Assembly: GCA_028874905.1 (NCBI GenBank)
Contig: JAPPGZ010000061.1
Coordinates: 1 to 64,000, forward strand
DNA length: 64,000 nucleotides
Reading direction: 5' to 3'
Source of the DNA: Gemmatimonadota bacterium
GTDB lineage: Bacteria; Gemmatimonadota; Gemmatimonadetes; Longimicrobiales; Gaopeijiaceae
Position 1 is the stretch's first letter. Each line of letters starts with the position of its first letter. The notes beneath the pieces are model-generated. The model was given only the letters and a program-made list of their open reading frames with translations, was not told where the DNA came from and ran no database searches. Below, piece after piece: positions 50,458-58,256 of the stretch. A program made the position numbers and the translations under genes.

Positions 50458-51342
50458 ATGGACGGAACCGCCTCTCGGAGCAGGTTGCCCGGGGGGCGGT
50501 TCCGCGCTTCAGCGGCGTTTGGCCGCTGGGTGTTTGCGGGGGCGCTGGCGGCCAGTGTCGCTGGCGCCCCCGTTGCCGCTTCGGCGCAGATCAAGGTGGA
50601 AGGCGAGGTCATCGACGCGGTGACCGGTCTTCCCGTGGCCGGCGCGATCGTGCATCTGCCGGATCTCGACATGGGCACCATATCGGACCAGCTCGGCTAC
50701 TTCGTGCTCGATGTGGTTCCGCGCGGCGTCCAGGTCATCTCGGCGCACCGCCCAGGCTACGAAGCGATTGAGCAGGAAGTGCGCGTCGTGCCCGGCGAGC
50801 TTTGGGAGGTCCGCCTGACCCCGGCGGCGATTCCGGTGCGGGGGATTGAGGTGTCGGCCGCGACGAGTCAGGAACTCGAAGTTGCGCGGACGGGCCGCCG
50901 CTCCGACTTCCTTGCGCCGTCCACCGTGGCGGAGGCCGCGGAGCGGACCAACAAGGTGCTGGAGGTGCTGAGATCGAAGGCGCCGCCGCGGTTGCGAATC
51001 CGTCAGGAGGGAGGTATCGGGGGCGTTACCTTCTGCATCGAGTCCTCGAGGCGCCGTCCGTCCGTTCAGGAACTCATGGAGCGGGGCGACGGGTGTCGGC
51101 CAACGCTTCTGGCGCTCGACGGCGTGATCATCTACTCGCCGCCGTCGATGACCCTGGCCGGCATGCAGGCGCCGAGTCTGCCTGCGGATGTCGCCGCGCT
51201 GCTCCTGAACCAGAATCCGCAGGAAATCCGCAGCATCCGTGTCCTGTCGCCGGCGGATGCGTTCTTCCGGTATGGTGAGGCGGGCCGCTCCGGCGCGGTC
51301 GAGATCGTCACCGTGCATCCGGGCAGGCCCAAGGGCAGTTGA
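50458..51342 (+). CDS. Carboxypeptidase-regulatory-like protein with plug-like C-terminus
   Basis: 294-residue exported protein. The signal peptide ends PVAASAQ (~residue 44); residues ~45-125 form a carboxypeptidase-regulatory-like beta-sandwich (VEGEVIDAVTGLPVAGAIVHLP). The C-terminal part resembles a TonB-receptor plug without a barrel: TLLALDGVIIYSPP, then PQEIRSIRVLSPADAFFRYGEAGRSGAVEIVTVH. It is thus a receptor N-terminus that stops where the barrel should begin. It follows SusD by 24 bases and its TGA overlaps a possible TTG start of the next gene. Confidence 0.75.
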   Translation: MDGTASRSRLPGGRFRASAAFGRWVFAGALAASVAGAPVAASAQIKVEGEVIDAVTGLPVAGAIVHLPDLDMGTISDQLGYFVLDVVPRGVQVISAHRPGYEAIEQEVRVVPGELWEVRLTPAAIPVRGIEVSAATSQELEVARTGRRSDFLAPSTVAEAAERTNKVLEVLRSKAPPRLRIRQEGGIGGVTFCIESSRRRPSVQELMERGDGCRPTLLALDGVIIYSPPSMTLAGMQAPSLPADVAALLLNQNPQEIRSIRVLSPADAFFRYGEAGRSGAVEIVTVHPGRPKGS

Positions 51343-51359
51343 GGCGTCCCGTCGTAGGG

Positions 51360-52898
51360 ATGCGGCCGCTGCTCCTGCCGTGCGCTTCGGCGGCGGGGCT
51401 GGCGGCGTTTCTGTTGCACCCCGGGGTGCGCGGCGAACCGGCAGCGTTCTGGACGGTTGCCGCAGCGGTGGCCGGGATCCTCGTGTGGACGGGGTGGCTC
51501 TTCGCGTCGCGGAAGGAACGGGGCGAGGACCTCACGCTGGAATTCGTCCTTCGCACACCCCACTGGATGCAGACACTGGCGCAGGGAGCGCTGCTGGTCT
51601 GGTGGGGCACGTTCGTCGACATGGTGCGGCTGTGGGCGCCGATGATCCTCGCACAGCTGTTGCTGGCAGTGGCGGTCGAAGGGCTCTTTGCGCTGACACG
51701 GAGGGGGCGTTACGCGGCGGGGCTGGGTGTTGTTCCGGTGATCTTCAGCGTGAACCTCTTTCTGTGGTTTACCGGAGCCTGGTTCTTCTTCCAGTTTGCG
51801 ATGGTGGTCCTGGTCTACGCCGGCAAGGAATTCATCCGCTGGCAGCTGGACGGGCACTCGCGTCACATCTTCAATCCGTCGGCGCTGGCGCTGTCGGTGG
51901 CAGCCGTGCTGCTGATCGCGACCGGATCGACCGAGATCACGCTCGGGATCGAGATCGCGCAGAGCCAGTTCATCCCGCCGCAGATGTTCCTGGTGATCTT
52001 CCTGGCAGCCGTTCCCGCGCAACTCCTCTTCGGCGTGGCGATGATGACCATGCCGGCGGTGCTCACGATCCTCGGTTTCGGCCTTCTCTACCAGTCCCTG
52101 ACGGGCATCTACTTCTTCTACGACGCCTACATTCCCGTGTCGGTCTTCCTGGGCCTGCACCTCCTGTTCACGGATCCGGCGACATCACCCCGCTCGGACG
52201 GGGGGCGGATTCTGTTCGGCCTGATTTACGGCACCGGGGTCGTCACGAGCGCCGCGATGCTCGATGCGATCGGCGCACCGAACTTCTACGACAAGCTGCT
52301 GCCGGTGCCGATCCTCAACGTGCTCGCGCCGCGGCTGGATCGTGCGGCCAACGCACTGGCCGAGAAGCTGAGGATGGTGGGCACACTGCAAACGCCCGGG
52401 GGTGTGCGGCGACGCGTAGCCACCGTGGCGCTGTGGGGCACGACGTTCGCGACCATGAGCGCCGCAGGCGGCGTCGGCGACAACCACCCCGGCCAGTACT
52501 ATCCGTTCTGGCGGGAGGCGTGCGAAGCGGGCAGCGACCGGGCGTGCAACTACTCCGGCGTCATGCTCCAGAACTTCTGCGATCAGGGTTCCGGGTGGGG
52601 TTGCAACGAGTTCGGCGTGCTGCTGGTGGCGCTGGATCGGGATTTCCTCGGTGCCGCACGCGAGTTCGAGCAGTCATGCCGGCTGGAGTACGGGCCGGCG
52701 TGCGGCAATCTGCAGATGCTGGCCAGCGGCGACGAGCGACTGGCGCAGGGTGCGGGCGTGTTCCAGCGCGGTGACCCCCCGCTGGAAGAACTCCCCATCG
52801 TCCTGCGGGGCAGCAAGGGGCCGATCACGGAGCGCGATCCGGCGGCGCTCCGCGCGCTCGGGTGCGAACGAGGGTGGCGGGAGCTGGGGTGTCCCTAG
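51360..52898 (+). CDS. NqrB/RnfD-like membrane protein with Cys-rich repeat tail
   Basis: Polytopic membrane protein of about 512 residues (519 if translation starts at the TTG at 51339, which overlaps the upstream stop). About ten helices in the first ~370 residues resemble NqrB/RnfD and the UnbU enediyne-cluster group: NPSALALS and LHLLFTDPATSPRSDGGRILFGLIYG. I see no SGAT-type flavin-attachment motif, which argues against a normal Rnf/Nqr role. The C-terminal ~130 residues are soluble and Cys-rich (CEAGSDRACNYSGVMLQNFC, then GCNEFGVLL), like Sel1/Hcp-type repeats. No other Rnf or Nqr subunit gene is in the window. Confidence 0.75.
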   Translation: MRPLLLPCASAAGLAAFLLHPGVRGEPAAFWTVAAAVAGILVWTGWLFASRKERGEDLTLEFVLRTPHWMQTLAQGALLVWWGTFVDMVRLWAPMILAQLLLAVAVEGLFALTRRGRYAAGLGVVPVIFSVNLFLWFTGAWFFFQFAMVVLVYAGKEFIRWQLDGHSRHIFNPSALALSVAAVLLIATGSTEITLGIEIAQSQFIPPQMFLVIFLAAVPAQLLFGVAMMTMPAVLTILGFGLLYQSLTGIYFFYDAYIPVSVFLGLHLLFTDPATSPRSDGGRILFGLIYGTGVVTSAAMLDAIGAPNFYDKLLPVPILNVLAPRLDRAANALAEKLRMVGTLQTPGGVRRRVATVALWGTTFATMSAAGGVGDNHPGQYYPFWREACEAGSDRACNYSGVMLQNFCDQGSGWGCNEFGVLLVALDRDFLGAAREFEQSCRLEYGPACGNLQMLASGDERLAQGAGVFQRGDPPLEELPIVLRGSKGPITERDPAALRALGCERGWRELGCP

Positions 52899-52899
52899 G

Positions 52900-55551
52900 T
52901 CACCCCTTCGGCCGGTCCCCCTGCAACTCCAGAATGTCCACGTTCCACTGGCTGTCGCCCAGCAGGTGCTTCACGAAGTACTCCGCGCGGAGCCAGAACC
53001 AGTAGTTGCTCATGTTCCCGAAGCCGTGGCGCTGGCCGGGGAAGATGAAGAAGTCGAAGCGCTTGTTCGCGCGGATCAGCGCTTCGGCCATGCGGAAGGT
53101 GCCGGCGTGGTGGACGTTGTTGTCCACGTCGCCCGTGGTCAGGAGCAGGTGACCCTTCAGGTTCGCCGCGATGTCCGAGTTCCGGTCGATGTCGTACTCG
53201 AAGCTCGTGACGGCGCCGGTCGAGTCCTTCACCTCCTTGACCCCGTCGTGCTTCTCGGACCAGTTGGCGTTGTAGACATCGTTGTTGTGATTCCCGGCCG
53301 ACGAGACGGCCACCTTGAAGAAGTCGGGGTACACCAGCATGGCCGCGGTGGACATGAAGCCGCCGCCCGAGTGTCCGTAGATTCCCACGCGGTCGATGTC
53401 GATGAAGCCGTGGCGGTCGGCGAGCTGCTCGATCCCCGCCTTCTTGTCGGCCAGACCGTAGTCGCGGAGGTTGCCGTACCCGTAGTTGTGGTACCACTTC
53501 GAGCGGTCGGGATGGCCGCCGCGGTTCCCGATCGTGATCACGATGAAGCCGAACTGCGCGAGCGCCTGCTCGGTCTGGTTCAGCGAGAACGACTTCGACA
53601 CCGACTCGGTCTGCGGTCCGGGATATACGTAGGCGATGATCGGGTACTTCTTCGCGGGATCGAAATCGTATGGCTTGTACATGACCCCGTAGATATCCGT
53701 CACGCCGTCGTCGGCCTTCACCTGGTAGGTTTCGGGGTATTGGTATCCGGCGTCCTCCAGAGCCGAGAGGTCGGCCGTCTCCAGGTCCATGATCCTGCGC
53801 CCGGAGGCGTCAAAGAGCGCGGACACGGGATTGGTGTCGACGCGCGAGTAGTTGTCGATGAAGTAGCGCGCCGATTCGGACACGACGGCCTGGTGGTCGT
53901 AGTTGCCGGGGTTGAGCAGGGTCAGGCCGCTGCCGTTCAGGCCGACGCGGTACGTGTGCATGTAGTACGGGTCCTCGCCCTGCTCGCGCGCGTTGGCGCG
54001 GAACACCGCATATCCCTCGTCCTCGTTCACGCCCATGAGACCGTCGACGTGCCAGGGTCCCTCGGTCAGGCGGGCGCGCAAGGTGCCATCCGGCCCGTAG
54101 CGGTAGAGATGCGCCCATCCGTCCTGCTCAGACCACCAGAGCAGGTCGCCGTTCTCCAGGCGCGCGGGAGACTGGTGCTCCACGTACGTGTTCAGGCGCT
54201 CCTCGATCACGGCCGTGACTTCGCCGGTCGCCGGGTTCGCCCTCATCACGTCCACGCGGTGCTGGTCGCGGCTGCGGCGCCAGAAGTAGAGTTCGTCGCT
54301 GCTGTCCGAGAGCCACTTCGTGATGTTCGGCTCGGTCGAGCCGCCGCCCCCGCCGAAGAAGAAGAAGCCGCCGAACCCGCCGAAGCCGCCGAACTCGTTG
54401 AAGATCCCCATCCGCTGATCTTTCCAGGGCTCGTCGTCGATGTGAGTCATCTCGCGCGACTCCATGTCGAAGACGTGGAGGCTGGTCTGCGTCACGTTCT
54501 CCTCGCCCGGCATGTCGTACCGGTAGCTCTCCAGCTTGGGCCGCGTATTCCCGACCGCGTGCACGACCCACAGATAGTCGACCTCGCGGCGGTCCTGGCG
54601 GGTGAGCGCGAAGTAACGCGAATCGTGGGACCACGTCGCCCCGGACCGCTGGCGCTTCTTGAACTCCTCCTCGGTTTCTTCGTCGTTCTGGCCCCGACCC
54701 TGGAAGCCCCAGCTGAAGTCCTTTTCGCCGTCGGTGGTCAGCTGGATCTCCTCGACCTCGACGTCTTCCTCGGCCTCCTCAGCCTCGTCACCGGTCTTGC
54801 CGCGCCGCGCGTCGACGATCTTCATGTACTCCTCGTAGCTCATCATCCAGAGATTGAACTCACGGCTGAAAACGACCCACGCGGTGTCCGGCGAGACGCT
54901 GGCCCAACCGGGGTGGCTGTCCGGCTCCTCGTAGTCCTCGAGCTCGCGGAGCGTCCTCGTGGTGACGTCGTACTCGAAGTGGTGCACCCTCTTGCGCGTC
55001 CTGGGCCTGGGCGGGCCGCGCTGCTGTTCGTCCTCCTGATCCTCCTCGACGTCTTCCTCATCGTCCTCTTCCTCCTCCACTTCCTCATCCTGAGAGGACT
55101 CCACGTCGAACTGGATGGTGTTCGGCCCCGTGAAGCGGATGGCGCGGATCGGCAGGTGCTGCGCGTCCCACGGATCCCGCGTGATGCGGGTCAGCTCGGC
55201 GGCGATGCGGTCGTTGTCGAAAATCTCGGTCTTGGTGCCCTGGCCGGGATCGACGAGGTAGAAGTGCCTGCCCTCGGACGTCTCCCACTCGTACCAGAAG
55301 CGGTCCGTGTCCTCGATCCACCGCGGCGTAACGCGCAGGGAATGGACCAGGTCGCTGACCTTGTATGGGGCGAAGCGGGCCGCGAGCTCGAAGTTGGCCG
55401 ACCCGGGGCCTCCGACCTTGACGGATCCTTCCTCCTGGGCGGCGACGGGGCTGCCTGTGGTCCCGAAGGACAGGGCGGCCATGGCGAGCAAGCCCAACGT
55501 GGTGGTGACGGGAACGCTGGAACGTGGACGGGTGACGGTGCGGCGGATCAT
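52900..55551 (-). CDS. S9 family dipeptidyl-peptidase-type serine peptidase with low-complexity inserts
   Basis: 883-residue exported peptidase. A signal peptide (TLGLLAMAALSFGTTGSPVAAQ) is followed by a DPP-IV-like beta-propeller and a C-terminal hydrolase domain. The triad is Ser728 (YGHSGGGF), Asp810 (GDVDNNV) and His842 (QRHGFG). The propeller carries two odd inserts: an acidic run (residues ~150-180, nearly all Glu/Asp) followed by a basic PRPRTRKR stretch, and a Gly/Phe run (FGGFGGFGGFFFFGGGGG, ~384-403). A GGAGG Shine-Dalgarno supports this ATG. It is paralogous to the divergent gene 152 bases away and converges on the NqrB-like gene. Likely cleaves dipeptides from imported or extracellular peptides. 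Confidence 0.93.
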   Translation of the reverse strand: MIRRTVTRPRSSVPVTTTLGLLAMAALSFGTTGSPVAAQEEGSVKVGGPGSANFELAARFAPYKVSDLVHSLRVTPRWIEDTDRFWYEWETSEGRHFYLVDPGQGTKTEIFDNDRIAAELTRITRDPWDAQHLPIRAIRFTGPNTIQFDVESSQDEEVEEEEDDEEDVEEDQEDEQQRGPPRPRTRKRVHHFEYDVTTRTLRELEDYEEPDSHPGWASVSPDTAWVVFSREFNLWMMSYEEYMKIVDARRGKTGDEAEEAEEDVEVEEIQLTTDGEKDFSWGFQGRGQNDEETEEEFKKRQRSGATWSHDSRYFALTRQDRREVDYLWVVHAVGNTRPKLESYRYDMPGEENVTQTSLHVFDMESREMTHIDDEPWKDQRMGIFNEFGGFGGFGGFFFFGGGGGSTEPNITKWLSDSSDELYFWRRSRDQHRVDVMRANPATGEVTAVIEERLNTYVEHQSPARLENGDLLWWSEQDGWAHLYRYGPDGTLRARLTEGPWHVDGLMGVNEDEGYAVFRANAREQGEDPYYMHTYRVGLNGSGLTLLNPGNYDHQAVVSESARYFIDNYSRVDTNPVSALFDASGRRIMDLETADLSALEDAGYQYPETYQVKADDGVTDIYGVMYKPYDFDPAKKYPIIAYVYPGPQTESVSKSFSLNQTEQALAQFGFIVITIGNRGGHPDRSKWYHNYGYGNLRDYGLADKKAGIEQLADRHGFIDIDRVGIYGHSGGGFMSTAAMLVYPDFFKVAVSSAGNHNNDVYNANWSEKHDGVKEVKDSTGAVTSFEYDIDRNSDIAANLKGHLLLTTGDVDNNVHHAGTFRMAEALIRANKRFDFFIFPGQRHGFGNMSNYWFWLRAEYFVKHLLGDSQWNVDILELQGDRPKG

Positions 55552-55703
55552 TCCTGGCCTCCGTTGGGGTGGGAAGCGGCGTGTGGGGCGCCGGGTGGCG
55601 CACCATACCGTGGACACGCATCTTCGCCGAATTGATTACGGGGCCGGCCAGGCTGGTCGAGGCCGACCGCGAGGGCACGAAGAGAAATGGGAGACTTTGC
55701 GCC

Positions 55704-58112
55704 ATGGTGCAAGCGAGAGGTGGTTATCGGGAACGTCGCTCCGTACTGGCGCGGCGGGCCGCGGTTCCGGCGCTGGCGGTTGCCGCGGCAGGCGTGGTAG
55801 CGCTTTTGGCGGCCATCCCCGTGCTCGGCCAGGAGCCGGGCCGCCGCCCCGCCGTCACCGCGGCAGACTACGCCCGCGCCGAGCAGTTCCTGCCGGGCAA
55901 TGCGGTCCGCCACCTGACCGGGGTGCCGACCGGCCCGATGACGTGGGTCGGCGAGACGGACCGCTTCTGGTACCGGGTGCGCACGGAGAACGGGGAGCGG
56001 TTCATCCTGGTCGACCCGGGGGCGCGCACACGGCGTGAGGCCTTCGACCACGGGCGTCTGGCGGCGGCGCTCTCGATGGCGGCGGACACGGCCTATGACC
56101 CGCACACCCTGCCGTTCACCTCGTTCGAGTTTGTCGACGATGGGGATGCGGTGAGCCTCGACATCGGCGCGGCCAGGTGGCGCTGTTCCCTCATCGCGTA
56201 CACCTGCGACGAGCGCGACGCGTCCGCCGAGTTCAGCCCGGCGGAACTCGCCTCACCCGACGGAGGCCGTGCGCTCTTCACCCGGAACCACAACCTGTGG
56301 CTCAGGGCGGCGGGAGACGAGGAGGGGACGCAGCTCACCGACGACGGAGAGCCATACTGGGACTACGGGTCGTCCCCGGAGGGCAACACGTCGGCCGTGA
56401 CGATTCGCCGGTTTGGCGTTCCCGTGCCCCCCGCTGCCCTCTGGTCGCCGGACGGTCGTTACGTGGCCACGCACCAGCTGGACCAGCGCGGCGTCCTGGA
56501 GATGCACCTCGTGCAGGGTGCTCCCGAGGACGGATCGAAGCGGCCGCGGCACCACGCGTACCGGTACGCGCTTCCCGGCGATTCGATCATTCCCATGGCC
56601 CACATGGTCATCGTGGACACGGAAACGGGCGCGGTCACGCGGCTGAACGCGGATCCGCTCAATTCCATCTTCCAGTCGCCCTTCACCTTCCAGAACGTGT
56701 GGTGGGCGGACGACGGATCGGCCCTCTACGCCCTTCGCTTCACAAGAGGCCAGAAGGCCGTGAGCCTGGAGGCGGCCGACCCGGCGACCGGCGAAGTGCG
56801 CACGATCATCGAGGAGAGATGCTCCACCTATTGCGAGGCCACACCTTCGCTGGCGTCACGGCCCAACGTGCGGGTGCTTGGCGCCGGCGACGAGGTCCTG
56901 TGGTGGTCCGAGCGGGACGGGTGGGGTCACCTCTATCTCTACGACGCGCGGACTGGCGAGCTGAATCGCCAGGTGACCAGCGGTCCGTGGCTGGTCCGGC
57001 AGATTCTACATGTGGACGAGGCCTCGCGCACGCTGTGGTTCACCGCGAGCGGACGCGAAGGCGGGGATCCGTACTACATGCAGCTGTACAGCGTGGGGCT
57101 CGATGGCGGAGCGGTGCGCCGCCTCACATCCGAGGACTCGCAGCACCTCGTCACGGCCAGCCCCGGCGGCGCCTGGTTCGTGGACACCTACGGCCGCATC
57201 GACACGGCGCCGGTGACCGTGCTGCGCGACCGGCGCGGCGCGGCCGTGATGACGCTCGAGACCGGGTCGCTGGAAGGCCTCGAGGCGCTGGGATGGAGCC
57301 CGCCCGAGATGGTCGTGACGAAGGCGCGGGACCGCGTGACCGACCTCTACGGCCTGATCGTCAAGCCCACCGGCTTCGATCCCGAGGCCGTCTACCCCGT
57401 GATCGACTACGTCTACCCGGGTCCCCAGACCGCGTGGGTGCCCAAGAGCATCGCCGATCCCCTGTCGCGGGTGCTTTGGGACGCTCAGGCGACAGCCGAA
57501 CTGGGCGCGATCGTGGTGGTCCTGGACGGCCTCGGAAAGCCCCTGCGCTCGAAGGCGTTCCACAACATCTCGTACGGGAACCTGCAGGACGCCGGTGGAC
57601 TGGCGGATCACGTGTCGTCGATGAAGCAGCTGGCGGCCTCCAGGCCCTGGATGGACCTGGAGCGTGTCGGAGTATACGGCTTCTCCGGGGGCGGATACAT
57701 GTCCACGCACGCCATCCTGACCCAGCCCGACTTCTACAAGGTGGCCGTTTCAGGCGCCGGGAACCACGACCAGCGCGGCTACATCGCGCTGTGGGGCGAA
57801 CTCTACCACGGGCTGATGGACCCGGACGGCGCCAACTACATTCAGCAGGCCAACACGACGCACGCGGCCAACCTGAAGGGGAAGCTCCTGCTGATCCACG
57901 GCGAGATGGACGACAACGTGAGCCCGGCGCTCACCATGCAGGTGGTGGACGCGCTCATCAAGGCGAACCGCACATTCGACATGCTCATCCTTCCGAACCT
58001 CAACCACGGCGCGGGCGGCGACCCCTATTACATCCGCCGGCGCTGGGACTACTTCGTCGAACACCTGATCGGGGCCCCGCCGCCGCCGAACTACCGTGTG
58101 GTGCCGTCCTGA
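55704..58112 (+). CDS. S9 family dipeptidyl-peptidase-type serine peptidase
   Basis: 802-residue exported peptidase paralogous to the divergent gene; FWYRVRTENGERFILVDPG and WWSERDGWGHLYLYD match FWYEWETSEGRHFYLVDPG and WWSEQDGWAHLYRYG there. A signal anchor (VAAAGVVALLAAIPVLGQ) leads to the propeller and the C-terminal hydrolase domain. The triad is Ser661 (YGFSGGGY), Asp736 (GEMDDNV) and His768 (LNHGAGG). It lacks the acidic and Gly/Phe inserts of its sister and has two extra Cys pairs (RCSLIAYTC, RCSTYC). The ATG at the start of the signal sequence was chosen; the frame is open 135 bases upstream. It precedes the second SusCD pair by 144 bases. Confidence 0.93.
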   Translation: MVQARGGYRERRSVLARRAAVPALAVAAAGVVALLAAIPVLGQEPGRRPAVTAADYARAEQFLPGNAVRHLTGVPTGPMTWVGETDRFWYRVRTENGERFILVDPGARTRREAFDHGRLAAALSMAADTAYDPHTLPFTSFEFVDDGDAVSLDIGAARWRCSLIAYTCDERDASAEFSPAELASPDGGRALFTRNHNLWLRAAGDEEGTQLTDDGEPYWDYGSSPEGNTSAVTIRRFGVPVPPAALWSPDGRYVATHQLDQRGVLEMHLVQGAPEDGSKRPRHHAYRYALPGDSIIPMAHMVIVDTETGAVTRLNADPLNSIFQSPFTFQNVWWADDGSALYALRFTRGQKAVSLEAADPATGEVRTIIEERCSTYCEATPSLASRPNVRVLGAGDEVLWWSERDGWGHLYLYDARTGELNRQVTSGPWLVRQILHVDEASRTLWFTASGREGGDPYYMQLYSVGLDGGAVRRLTSEDSQHLVTASPGGAWFVDTYGRIDTAPVTVLRDRRGAAVMTLETGSLEGLEALGWSPPEMVVTKARDRVTDLYGLIVKPTGFDPEAVYPVIDYVYPGPQTAWVPKSIADPLSRVLWDAQATAELGAIVVVLDGLGKPLRSKAFHNISYGNLQDAGGLADHVSSMKQLAASRPWMDLERVGVYGFSGGGYMSTHAILTQPDFYKVAVSGAGNHDQRGYIALWGELYHGLMDPDGANYIQQANTTHAANLKGKLLLIHGEMDDNVSPALTMQVVDALIKANRTFDMLILPNLNHGAGGDPYYIRRRWDYFVEHLIGAPPPPNYRVVPS

Positions 58113-58150
58113 GGGGTCGAGGGTTCGTGTTGCGGAGCAGCCTTCCGCGG

Positions 58151-58160
58151 TTGTATACAA
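58151..58160. promoter_or_regulatory. TTGTATACAA palindrome upstream of SusC 2
   Basis: A perfect 10-base palindrome in a short AT-rich island about 100 bases ahead of the second SusC start. TTGTATACAA is a known operator core for several GntR/FadR-type regulators. The same bases could serve as a -35 region (TTGTAT) with AGCTAT downstream as a weak -10. No GntR gene is in the window. Confidence 0.35.
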
Positions 58161-58256
58161 TATTGAGTACGTAGCTATTGCGGGCTTGCGGGACGTTGGC
58201 CTATCTTGCCACCCCGTCGAAGCAGGAGTCTCATCAACCACTCAAAGGAGAGTACC

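Noticed and set aside
52651-55635. Open frame of almost 1000 codons on the plus strand across the S9 peptidase
   Set aside because: Antisense shadow of the peptidase; the translation is a Val/Leu/Arg-rich low-complexity string without start signals or domains.
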